From Oenanthe sinensis (lineage: Eukaryota; Streptophyta; Magnoliopsida; Apiales; Apiaceae): a stretch of DNA of 64,000 nt. The notes under the pieces are model-generated. The model saw nothing but the letters and a program-made list of their open reading frames with translations, had not been told where the DNA came from and searched no databases. Below are positions 23,215-34,095 of this stretch, piece after piece; position 1 is the first letter of the stretch, and each line of letters opens with the position of its first letter. A program made the position numbers and the translations under genes. The stretch spans positions 50,159,455 through 50,223,454 of the forward strand of contig CM053799.1 of NCBI GenBank assembly GCA_028671895.1, given 5' to 3'.

Positions 23215-25182
23215 TACTCGGCGCCCTCAGCATCTTCGACCTCCTCACTCCCCAAAGATTCTCCTAAGTCACTAGATTCCTCCTCCGATGAGCTAGAAGC
23301 ATAAGAACTCTCCACCGCCGACTTCTGAGGAGTTGCCTCAGGAGTAACCTTTATAGGCTCGACTCAGCGAGGAAAAGGTGAATGAGCACTAGACTTTCTC
23401 TTTCTGATGTCGGGGCTACTCTCCCCGTCGGGGTCCCCCTCTTGTGCATCAATCAAACGCCGCAAAGCGTCAGCTAACTGAGGACTTTTGAAGTCCACCT
23501 TCGGGTCAAACAACCCCGGGTGCTTTGCTAGCACCGCCCTCAGAGCTTCATTCCACCCAATAGTATGGTGGGTAGGATAGATCATGTCGTCGTGCTCCTT
23601 GATTAAATCCTGGTATTCCTCCGAGCCTAGGTAGGTGTCAATAATAGCATTCCTGTCAGCTCGAAGTTCCACCACCTCTGCCTGAGCCTGCCTCAGGAGC
23701 ATTGCCTATTTGACCATCTTCTCTTCCAAACTCTTCAGCTTGACCTCAGCAACAGTCAAGTCCTTTTTATACTTCCTAGCCTGCGGTTTCCACGCATCGT
23801 CCTGGTGAAGGGAAGCCTGGAAATAGTCGTTAGCCTGGAAATCCAACAAGCCAGGGTGAGTTGAGAGACTAATCACTAATAAGAAAAGAAATGATAAAGT
23901 GCTAAGTGCATCAAAATTGAACCAGTCAAGTAAGAAAACTCACCGAAGACAAAGCCTGCGCACCTAAAGCCTTGGTGTTTTCCTCGTCGCGCCCCACAAC
24001 AATTTCATTGTAGTCACAAGGAGTAATGGAGTGAAGGGACCAATCCTTGACATGATCCGTAGATCCCACCACCGTATCTGTTTTCCTGAATCCCTGGCTA
24101 GGCTTGTATGCCATGGACCTTGGAACCTTGACAAGCTCACTACCCTCAACAATAGTTACCCCAGTGTAGGGCTGCAAGAACGCCGGCAACTCCTTGGTTT
24201 GTCTGGGGTCATGCTTGAGCTTAAGGCGCTTCATGCGACCAGTTTCTTCAACGGGTGGAACGGTCCACTCGTTGATCTCCGCAGCAGCTGAAAAAGAAAC
24301 ACGAAAACGTTAGTAAACTATCAACAGCAAAGGCAAAAACAAAGGCCAAGTTAAATAAAATACCTTTGCTGGAAGCCCTCGAAAGGCCAACAGCCTTTAG
24401 CCGATACACGTTAAGGAGAACCCAAGAAGCTTCCTTGGCCTCATCCTTAGTGAGCTCGACATAGGCATCTTTTTCCGCCTCCATGAGCACTATGGTTTCA
24501 GCACTCCCGTCGGCCACCTTCGCAAAGGTGGACCTAAAAAGGGTACCCTAGTTGCCCCTTCCCACTTAATTTGGACAAAGTTTTCTTTCCAATTGGGGTT
24601 GTTGTCAGGAATGGAAGAATTATCAAAGATATGGGGCATGTTGGGCCTGTGACCTATGTGAACCCAACCCAAGGACAAACTAGAGGAATTCTTGAATTGG
24701 AAAATTTTCCTAAACAAAGGGACGGTCATTTTTATTTTCTTTTCAAGGAAAAGGACCATGAAATAGTGAATGATCCTCCACCCATTGGGGACTATTTGGC
24801 ATGGGTGGATTTGCACATCAGCTAACAAAGTGGGAATAAAATCGTGCAAAGGAAGCCTAAGCCCGGCTAAAAGGACATCTACATAAACAAAAAGATAACC
24901 AGGTTTCCAATGACATGTTCTATCACCATGCCCAACTAAGGAAATGGTATAACGATGAGGAAAATTAAACAACCTATTATACTCTTCTATCATGTCAATA
25001 TTGAAAAACTTGTTACTGTGACTATAAGAATCTAGGTGAGATTGGCTAGGGTGTTCATCCCCCCGTTGGTTAATCATATCAATTAAAGACATGTAAGTGG
25101 AGTAGATGGGAATACGGCGAAGGGGTTTTACCTCTTTTGGCCGACCCCGCGTTCATGGCTGCGCGCTAGTCTTGAAGCCCTC
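23215..25182 (-). pseudogene. Antisense ORF of the Tat element (PF04195-like, plant gypsy-type)
   Basis: Reading right to left, a short exon starts MADKRASRLARSHERGVGQK (25182 down to about 25120) and meets a GT donor. The 25092-24490 frame holds the conserved block PHRYTISLVGHGDR, KPGYLFVYVDVLLAGLRLPL, PNGWRIIHYFMVLFLEKK. This matches the putative gypsy-type transposon domain found in antisense ORFs of Tat elements. Further pieces at 24517-24248, 24234-23926 and 23702-23215 add a charged C-terminal half ending in an acidic Ser-rich tail. A frameshift near 24520 and a TGA near 23362 break it. Function of the family is unknown. Confidence 0.75.
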
Positions 25183-25199
25183 TTGTCGGCCATTGCTAC

Positions 25200-26086
25200 C
25201 TTCGAATCCCTTAAATTGCTAGAGGGGCTTGAGAGCTGGATTTCTGAAAAACTAGAGAGCTCAAAGTACTAGAAGAAATTTGAGAATGGAGAAATGAGAA
25301 GTGTGAAAAATGAACACCCTCATACCACCTATATATAACAGTTCAGCCGGTCACATGACCGTTCAATTACCCCATGAACGGGTATTTCCAGGTCACATGA
25401 CCGTTGGGAAGCAAGGCAACCGGTGTAACCAGTGAATGGGCTCGATTTTGAAAGCCCGTGACTAAAGGCCCAAGGATTATAGTTGACAAAGTAAAATAAA
25501 TAAAAATAGAAATAGTATTCCAGAACCCCGTTGAACAATCTTGAAGGTGGGCCAAGGAATTGGGTCAAACCCATTAAGCCTAGAAGGCCCATAATTCAAT
25601 TTTAAAAGGCCCTTGATTTAAAAGCCTAGAAGTCCTATAATTCGGTTCGAAGCCCATGAAGGCTTCGATGCGCCTTCAATGCGCCCAAATTTTATATTAT
25701 ATCGGTTCGAAGCCCATGATTTAAAAGCCTAGAAGTCCTATATATATATATACGTATGTATGTATATTAACTAAAATTTTACTTTTAAGCCCAAATTATA
25801 TATTTATTATAACACTGGTAGAAATTATAATATATTTATATTAAATTGAATAATATTTATTATACATAACAAAAATATTTATGTTAAATAAAAATCTATT
25901 TATTATACATAATTATAAATTATTATCGAAATAACTCTTCTAATTAATTTAGTATCACTCACATCTTTAATAAATTTATATAAAATAAGAAAATATACCA
26001 TATGTATTAATATAAATTCTTAATATTATAAAATTTTATATTAAATATCAATAAAATTAAAAATAAAAACTAAGTTTATATAAATA
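25200..26086. other. Right end of the Tat element and AT-rich flank
   Basis: 25330-25760 is rich in GGCCCA/AGCCCA motifs. It contains an internal repeat: the block with CGGTTCGAAGCCCATGA and AAAAGCCTAGAAGTCCTATA occurs twice, at about 25614-25660 and 25700-25745. After that the DNA is AT-rich with no gene. Confidence 0.5.
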
Positions 26087-26111
26087 TTAGTTATCCCGTG
26101 TTTCGCACGAG
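26087..26111 (-). mobile_element. Possible Helitron 3' terminus
   Basis: On the minus strand, CTCGTGCGAAACACGGG forms a short GC-rich hairpin with one mismatch. It is followed after 4 nt by CTAA, matching the Helitron 3' pattern (hairpin then CTRR). The matching 5' TC end was not located, so this is tentative. Confidence 0.3.
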
Positions 26112-26477
26112 TTATAAGCTTATAATTATAATAACACCTTGTATATTAATATGATAATTTTTTTAATCTCTAAATAAAGACCTAATACAAGTTTAAAGTA
26201 AAATGATAAGGAATTTGATAAAATAATGATTAAGTACTTAAATGTGAAATGTGTTCAAATTTGCTTGTATAAATTTGTTTAATTGCGAGTGTCTGTTTCC
26301 TTCTATACTTCCATAATCAAATTGGTATCAACCCTAAGATACTTGGATTAATTATGATTTAATTCTGCACAGGTAAGGCTGTATCCATGACATGCTTTTA
26401 GTGCTGGTGAGAGTGCAGCAACTTTCGATGAACTTGGCCTGTGATAGAATCTTAAATAGTTTGATAGACCAACTTAG

Positions 26478-27594
26478 TCGTATTTAAAAGTTGTTGCCTA
26501 ATGGACTAGCTAGTAATCTAGTAGGCAAATGTGTAAGCAGATCGAGAAGGAAATGCAAATTATGCAATGAATATACAGAGTCTGTGTATCTGTTGGGATT
26601 CAGGTTAAATAGCAGTTTCATCATTGAAGTAAGGACTAACTTGCAGGTGGGTCATTGAACTGAAAAAACTTGCAGTCAACTAGTTCAATCGGAAAAAACT
26701 TTCAATCAAGTACTTGACGTTTAACAAGTTAAAAATTTGATGGAAAAGTGATTGGGATTGCTGATTTGTATGTGTTCTGCTGAGGTGGCTTTGCTGACTT
26801 GTCACTAATGGTAAACACGAATTTAAAAATCCAACCCACCCCTCTTTTATCTAATGTCACATTATGTATATATATAGACTGTTATATATACATACACAAC
26901 TCAAGAAACTTTATTATTAGATTGATCATGAGTTCATCTAGTGTCCAATTATTTTCACATATAAATATGCATAGATTTCTGTTTGCATAATATAGTGTCT
27001 GCGTCTCTTCTTGCACACATGAATATATAGATATGTCTGGAGTTTTGAATTGATACTACGGATCGGGTTGTTTGAATTGATATTATAGATCGGGTCATGC
27101 TAGAAATCGGGTTATAAACTTATGTGGCTGCTGATATGTCATCATTTAACGGCCTTCCATTAAAAGTCAAAGTAAGTTAATGGCAGTGAAATCTCCGTCA
27201 AACTACAAGTACCTAATTGAAAGTCTTTTTTGGTTTAACTAGTTGACCGCAAGTTTTTTCAGTTTAATAACCCACCTGCAAGTTAGTCCTCACTTTAGTG
27301 ACGAAACTGCCATTTAACCCGTTCAGATTCTATATTTACAACTTGTATGGGTCATGAAGTTTCAAACTTAAAGTGATGAAAATGTATAAAGTCTTAAGGT
27401 ACTCTAAAATATTTTCTTGATGAGGGCTACCCAAGGCAATTTTCTGTTACATAGTGAATCAAGTTATTATAGTTAAAATTAATTATGTTTAACTTCAATT
27501 CTTGCAAGGACACATCCTTATAATGGATATTCCACCTGGTGATAACATTTCTGGCCATTCTTCTCTGGTCCGCAAGCTACTGACTATGTTGTTC
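26478..27594 (+). repeat. Segmental duplication, copy B (pairs with 15560-15985)
   Basis: It shares AAAAGTTGTTGCCTAATGGA, GCAGATCGAGAAGGAAATGC, GATGAGGGCTACCCAAGGCA and GACACATCCTTATAATGGAT with copy A, but a 719-bp MULE splits it at 26602-27320. Similarity ends near 27594. Confidence 0.85.
26602..27320. mobile_element. Non-autonomous MULE-type element
   Basis: Long terminal inverted repeats: the left end (GGTTAAATAGCAGTTTC..GGACTAACTTGCAGGTGGGT) matches the reverse complement of the right end over about 110 bp with scattered mismatches. It is flanked by 9-bp repeats TTGGGATTC (26593-26601) and TTCAGATTC (27322-27330), 7 of 9 identical. The paralogous empty site at about 15685 confirms both edges. 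No transposase is present; an internal 63-codon frame is not a gene. Confidence 0.85.
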
Positions 27595-28810
27595 CTTCTT
27601 TTCTTTTTGTCATAATCAGGAAGTACGGTCATTGATATTGTTCAACATGCACTACAAGAAATTTTGAATCAGACGACACACATCAGACAACACTTCGACG
27701 AAAAAGTGTTGGCTGAAATTTTCACACAACGGTTGTTTTTTCAAGTTTTTCGGTGTATTGTCTGATCATGAATTTAACGACAGTTTTAAAAAGTGTTGTC
27801 TAGAAGAGCAAAATAGACATCCGTTTTACAACGGTTTTTAAAAGTAGTGTTGTATAACAGTTTGTCTTACAATGGTCCTCAAAACCATTGTAAAACTTAG
27901 ACAACTGTTTTGCTCATATATTGCTTCAAAAGTAGTCACACAACGGTGACTAAATACTATTGTCTGATTTTAACAACGCTTTTTGAAAGCATTGTCTGAA
28001 GTTTCTTTAGACAATGCTTTCAATCTGAATACAAAAAACGTTGTTAAAATCATACTAGTAACTCTTATTCCAACCATAAAGTAACTACAAATTATTATCA
28101 ATATATATATTTATACATATACATAATATAAATATATTTTTCTAAGTTCTAGCTTAAAAATTGAAAATTCATAAAAAATGAATCATTTTAAATATTTAAA
28201 AATATAAGAAAATAGACAATGATTTTTACATACAAAACCGTTGTCTTTATGAAATTCATACAACGGTTTTTTCTGAAAGTATTGTGTAATGTTATTTCAT
28301 ACAATATTTATTTTACAACGATTTTACATGGAAAACCGTTGTCTTTGTTGAACTCACACAACACAATTTCTAAGAAAACCGTTGTCTGTTTCATAGAAAA
28401 TGACAAAATTTATCTTTTCATAATAAGACGAAAAATGTTTTTAAACACATTTTATTAGTTTAGTTAAAAAATACACAAAATAAATTTTAAAAATTTTAGT
28501 TTTTTTATACATAATAGAAACCAAAAGATCTTAACATCCGTACGGTTGGATCGTCGAAAAAAATAATTTTAAATTAATACGAAGCTAATGATATAGTTTA
28601 CAAAAGTTCTATGCACTACCTCTTCACTTTTAAACATAAAACACATAGTTATACTCTTGTATTAACTACAAAAATAACTTCTTATTAAAAAGTAACATAC
28701 ACATCTATACATATGAATAATATAATTATGTTTTTTAAGGCAACAAGTACAAAAATCAAAATTGATTAATGAAACAAAAAAATTTAACTCTTAAAAATGA
28801 TAATTAAATA

Positions 28811-29418
28811 GGGAAAATAAATTCATTCGTCCCTAAACTATTGGTGTTTTATTGTTTTAGTCCTTGAACTAAATATTCCAATATGCGGGTCCTTCAACTT
28901 TTGAATTTTTCTGATTGAAGTCCTTCCGTCCAAAAAAATTAACGGACGTTAACAGCATGCTGACGTGGCAGTTACGTGAAAATCAAAAATTCACCGATTG
29001 AATTCAAATTTTGATATGTTAATCTACGAGTGATTACAAGAACACAGGTGGTAAAAGTTTTCGATTTCGAGTTCACTAACGTATAGAAATCTATATGAAA
29101 AAAACTTATTATTTCGTGTTCTTGAAATTAAAGTGCAAACTTCTATACGTTAGTGAACTCGAAATCGAAAACTTTTACCACCTGTGTTCTTGTAATCACT
29201 CGTAGATTAACATATCAAAATTTGAATTCAATCGGTGAATTTTTGATTTTCACGTAACTGCCACGTCAGCATTGACTAACGTCCGTTAAGTCAAATTTGG
29301 ACGGAAGGACTTCAATCAGAAAAATCAAAAGTTGAAGGACCTGAATATTGGAATATTTAGTTCAAGGACTAAAACAATAAAACACCAATAGTTTAGGGAC
29401 GAATGAATTTATTTTCCC
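28811..29418. mobile_element. Long-hairpin MULE-type MITE nested in the CACTA element
   Basis: A 608-bp element begins GGGAAAATAAATTCATTCGT and ends with the inverted copy, flanked by a perfect 10-bp duplication TAATTAAATA (28801-28810 and 29419-29428). The arms pair over about 280 nt, leaving a loop of about 45 nt near 29090-29132. It interrupts the CACTA subterminal region and so inserted later. No coding capacity. Confidence 0.9.
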
Positions 29419-31372
29419 TAATTAAATATACAACGGTTTTTGCTCTATAAACATAAAACACATACTCGTACTCTTGTCCGAACTATAAAACAATCTTTCT
29501 ATTACAAAGAATTGATACACATTTGTACATATGCATACTATAAATGTATTTTTCAGTTATAGAGTACAAAAACCAAAACTAGTTTAAAATATTAAAATAC
29601 TATTTTCCGTATTATATTATATATTGCAGAATTCAAAATAAATTACATATATTTTATATAAATGCGTTTCTATCTTTTATTTTTATTTTTAATAATTTGC
29701 GATTTTAAAATAAATACATATCAAGTTTTTTAGTTTTAAAGTCATAGATTTTATAACAAAATAATTAAAATTATGAAATAATCATATCATTGTCATAAAA
29801 ACAATATCATATAACATTAAAAATAGATATATTTATATTGTATTATTATAACTGAATTTGAAATTTTTTGTAGTCGATTAAGTTAATTCATAGTACTCTT
29901 TCTAATAATATTATTCTTTTACTTATATTTAAATTTGTTTAAAATTACAAGGCATTATTCAAATTTAATTAATATTATAATATTATTACTCTTTTACTTA
30001 TATTTAGTTTTATTAATATTTTGGAAAACATTTTAGTAAAATTTAAAATAAATTTAGCAAATATAAAATATAAAAATTAATTTTATATTTTTAATATTTA
30101 TACATACTTGTACAAAATAATATAAAACTAATATAACATGTACATGATTAAAAAAAATGAGTACTTGTATCCCCCGAAATGAAATGAATCCGCACATTCT
30201 TCCCCCCCTGTTTTTTTCCTAAATGCTCAGCTTCCCCCCTCCCCCCAAATGTTCGACTTACACACCCATTACACACCGTTGCTCTTCATTACTAACTCTA
30301 CTTCTATAATATATTGCTTCTATCAGTTGCACACTTGATATTACAAACCCATTCAATCAATTATAAACTCGATTACACTCGTTTTATTGGGGCTTTCTTT
30401 CTAGGACTTTCTTTCTAGAGCTTCCGATTTAAGGCTTTCATTTTGGTAAATAATATCTACCTGACTTGGATTTCAATTTATGGGTTTGTATTTAACTAAT
30501 TAGGGGTTCATTATATGGTTTTGTGTTTGGCCGATTTTGGTTTAAGAGTGTGATTCTATTTCACCAGATCTTAGGTTCTGTTGTTGTGGTTAAGAATCTG
30601 ATAAAAAACATGTGAGTTTTTATTTATCTATTCATTAATCCATTCATTCATTTCAATTATTGGTTTAAATTTAAAGTTATGAGTTTTAGTTTCTTTCAGA
30701 TCTAGGTTGTGTTTGTGGAGTCAGCAATGTAGCTGATGTTGGGAAAAAGGTTTGTTTGCGGTCTCTATAGTTGATTTTATAGATGGGGCTTCTTCAATCG
30801 ACTTTTAATTAGGGTTTCTTTGGTTACATTGAGCACGAAGAGATAATCACTTCTTTAAGGTTATTTCATGAATTAAAGTGGGGGGATGGGTCTCATGAAA
30901 ATATTATGTTGACATACTGATGCCAAATGAGGTGATTTTATTTCCCACCTTTTTCCTCTTTCTCTCATTTCTCTATCATTGTCTAACTAGATATTAATTT
31001 GTGGGATTTAGTATTTTTGTTGTCACTTATGACATGTTTATTGATGTTTTTGTACTTGTTTTAATATATTATTGCCTTTATGTGATTTGTTGGGAAACTT
31101 GCTTTGCAGGTTGAACAAGAAAACTACATTTATGGAATGTCTGCCTTTCTTTTTTAGAGCTTGGTAGGATGGCAAATGCACAATAGAAGAGGTCCACTTT
31201 TTCTAGTTGTATTTTAATCTTTGAATTGAGCTTAGTGCTGCTCATTTTTTTGTGACTTATATTATATCCCCTGCCTTGGGTTCTTGTTATGAAGATAGTA
31301 TGTATAGTCAAAAATATGTAAACATAGAAATGGTTGATAATTCTACAAAATCAAATATATATATATATATGT

Positions 31373-31398
31373 GTGGTGTGTGTGTGTGTGTGTGTGTG
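31373..31398 (+). repeat. (GT)n microsatellite
   Basis: A GT/TG dinucleotide run within the CACTA interior, preceded by a short TA run. Another TA run lies at about 31462-31501. Confidence 0.8.
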
Positions 31399-31461
31399 TA
31401 TGTATATGTTTGTCCATTCATGCTATGGACCTCTATATCTTTTTATTTTGTCTAGAGCTAT

Positions 31462-31505
<44 letters not shown>

Positions 31506-32886
31506 CTTGTTAAGCTTTATTTTTTTTTATAAAGAGATGAGTTCTGCCCTGATTTCCCCCCTATAGTTTTAGATTACTTTTTGTTACGATCATTATGTCT
31601 GATAGGTACTTCCTATATAAAGCTGGCACGTAGGTGTTTCTATTTGTTTATTTACATTTATCTATGTGCAGCATTTTCGTAAACTTGTCATGTCCCTGAA
31701 CTGACTTTACTGGAATTGAGATCAAGAGCATAATTTCTATTGATCGATTCTTTGTGTGTAGGTATATAAGTAGTGGTTTCTGAGAGCATATTTTAACTTT
31801 TCAAACATAGGTGTAATGGTTTTGCTAGTTTTTCCTTGTGATTATCCTTATTGGCATGTCAGTGACAAGATTTAAACTTAGTTTTTATTATAACTTAAAA
31901 ATTGAATTCAGGTTAGGGAGTATAGTTTTGGGATATAATGTCTCCATTAAATACATGGCGCCTTCTAGTGTTTATCAAATAAATCTATTAGATAGAAAAG
32001 TTGGAATATCTTTAGAAGATAAAACATGACAATTAATTACTCCTGTACCTCGACTTAATTTGCAGATGGGATGTACTTGATGGAAGTTGATTGAGTTTTT
32101 ACACCTGGAGGCTACTGAATTTTGTCTGGCCCTCCAATCAATTGGAAGACTTACTATAAAACTTGGAAGCGGTCTAAAAAAGAAGTCAAGGGTGAGCAGA
32201 GAAAGATTGAAGAGCTTGCAAAACATCTTTGCTGGGAATTGGTATCGATAGTAGCTTTGTAGCGATGAATTTTGATGGGTAATTTTTGTTTAGATAAATA
32301 CTAGTTTTTATTATATTGGTTAGTTGCTAGTACTGTATAAACTCTAATTTTTGTTGTAAATAAAAGTGTTGTTTCATTTATCATTAGCCAATGTTATCAT
32401 AAACAACGTATTCTGTACCATTGTCTGATATGAAATTAAAATGTTGTCTACCTAAATTTAAAACAACACTTTTGTTACAAAAAGACCATTGTAAGAATTG
32501 GATATGTACAAGTATATGAAAGAAATAAACACTTGTATGTAGTCCTTTTTACCACCCTTCTAAAAAGGAAGGCATTCTCTATAGAGATTTACCACAACAA
32601 TCTTTAGATTAAAAGGTGTTCTCTGTTTATCTATACAACAATGATACATCTCCAAGAAACACTTGAGCTATGTGCAATTAGACAATAGTTTTTAGTGAAA
32701 TTATTGTCTATACCAGCTTTCATACAACAATTTTAAAATCACGTATGTTATCTTTCTGCAACACAGACAACGGTTATGCTGCTGTTGTCTGATACACGTA
32801 TCAGACGGCATCGAGCAAGTCAACGGTTTTCGTGGGTTTCACACGACGGAGAAAAACCGTTGTCTGATGCATTTTTTCTTGTAGTG

Positions 32887-33120
32887 ATGTCAGGACTAGA
32901 AATAATGTATTGCACTGTCAAGTTAACAGAGAAAAGGTTCAAGCAGGTCTGATTCTTCCTCAAAAGATTATCAAAACTCTTGGTGGTGCTGCCTATTAGT
33001 TCATCTGTTTCAGATTACGCTTACACTGTTACATAATTCTTGTGTAATTCCACCTTCTGGGGGAAGTAACGAAAATAATAAAGATTCAACTGATGCACAT
33101 GCCAATACTACAATTTTTAG
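32887..33120. other. Spacer right of the CACTA element
   Basis: It continues the pre-insertion target. A short open stretch (QAGLILPQKIIKTLGGAAY) before a stop near 32998 is not recognised. Confidence 0.4.
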
Positions 33121-33292
33121 TACTCCCTCTGTTCTATTTATATTCTCCTAAGGTAAAATTTCAAGTTTTTTAGTAACATTAAATAAAATATGTAATATAC
33201 TTCTAATTAAAGTTACATGTTAAAAAATAAGAATTGGAGTTTAAATAATAAAATATGGAGTTCATATTTTAATTATGACTGGAGTGGAGCAA
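33121..33292. mobile_element. Stowaway-like MITE, diverged
   Basis: The left end TACTCCCTCTGTTCTATTTA carries the TACTCCCTC(C/T)GT signature of Stowaway elements. The right end, GACTGGAGTGGAGCA, is a degenerate inverted counterpart. A 172-bp length with an AT-rich core fits the class. Confidence 0.5.
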
Positions 33293-33604
33293 GTGATAAT
33301 TAAAGGTTCCCGGTACAAGGTTACAATTCAGAGTGCTATCATTTTGTATAAGATATATATATATATGGTGATAATATTAGATATCTCCGGATAAATATAG
33401 GAATAAGATTCAGAAAACCCGTGTTTCCCGTAAGCATTTCGAAACTAATGGAAGGTGAAAACAAACTTATTATCTATATATATGGGGTTAAAATACCATT
33501 TTCTTTTAAATATAAAAAGTGAAAAGGAAAATATTTTTGTTAGTATACATTTTTTTTAATATATTAATTATTTTTTCCTTTCCTTGAGGTTGCATTCTAA
33601 TTCT

Positions 33605-33750
33605 AGCTACTACTAGAAAAATTGGATTGGACATCATATCTTTAACATCTATTGCTAAAATCAGTGATGTTGACATATTTTTAGACATGGATATTATTTT
33701 TACCGATGTTAAACAGTTATTTGCACATCGCTTATGAAAATAACTGATGT
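33605..33750. mobile_element. Fragment of a second CACTA-like family
   Basis: CTACTACTAGAAAAATTGG is followed by CATC/GATGT-rich direct and inverted motifs (GACATATTTTTAGACATGG, ACCGATGTTAAA, ACTGATGTC). This looks like one end of a CACTA element of another family. No opposite terminus was seen. Confidence 0.3.
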
Positions 33751-33799
33751 CTCCATTAATTCTCATACTAAGCTGAGATCTGCAAATTCAAGTTCAATT

Positions 33800-34095
33800 A
33801 ATTCTCAGAGTTGTTATCAAGTTTTAGTTTTAAGTGGAATTTGAACTTGTATTGTAGGGTGAATCTGTGAAGTACTCTCTTTTTATTGATCCTCAGTTTT
33901 TTTCTCTTGTTAAACTTCCACATTGGACTATAATCATGTATCTAATTATTAATTGAACACCAGAACAAGGATGCTCTCAATATTTTAGAGGAGTATTTAA
34001 TAACTTCTATTTCTAATGCTAGATTGTTCAATTTTACAAGATGCCGTAAACACTTTTAATAACAGAAAAGCATTTCTAGCCAGCCCATTTTGTAC
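33800..34095 (+). other. Relic 5' flank of RLP copy 2
   Basis: ATGCTAGATTGTTCAATTTT through CATTTCTAGCCAGCCCATTT aligns with 10425-10510, upstream of RLP copy 1. At about 34096 the similarity jumps straight into LRR coding sequence, so promoter-proximal DNA has been joined to the middle of the gene by a deletion. Confidence 0.65.

Larger units (their letters stand above)
16530..25760 (+). mobile_element. Decayed Ty3/gypsy retrotransposon, Tat lineage
   Basis: Order on the plus strand: LTR-like promoter region, a tRNA-Asp-type primer-binding site, gag, aspartic protease, reverse transcriptase, RNase H, a second RNase H and integrase. An antisense coding region follows in the 3' part. The extra RNase H plus an antisense ORF places it in the Tat/Ogre group. 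Many stops and shifts disable it. No 3' LTR copy was found: the right end holds only GGCCCA-rich sequence faintly like the 5' LTR, so it is 3'-truncated or strongly diverged. Both outer borders are approximate. Confidence 0.85.
27650..32886. mobile_element. Non-autonomous CACTA (En/Spm) transposon, 5.2 kb
   Basis: It starts CACTACAAGAAATTTTG and ends ATTTTTTCTTGTAGTG, an inverted CACTACAAGAAA terminus, with a perfect 3-bp target duplication ATG at 27647-27649 and 32887-32889. Both subterminal regions are packed with direct and inverted copies of ACAACGGTTTT and TTGTCTGA, the usual transposase-binding arrangement. An internal block (CATAAAACACATA..ACTCTTGT..) recurs at about 28630 and 29455, with a weaker copy near 28060. 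No transposase domain was found. The middle (30240-32280) has intron-like T-rich DNA and short open stretches such as GEQRKIEELAKHL, which may be captured or relic exons. Confidence 0.92.

Noticed and set aside
25330..25760. 3' LTR of the Tat element
   Set aside because: Only faint GGCC-motif similarity to the 5' LTR; no alignable copy and no target duplication, so not called as an LTR.
30240..32280. Intact gene within the CACTA element
   Set aside because: Only short open stretches separated by T-rich DNA and microsatellites; no domain or continuous frame.
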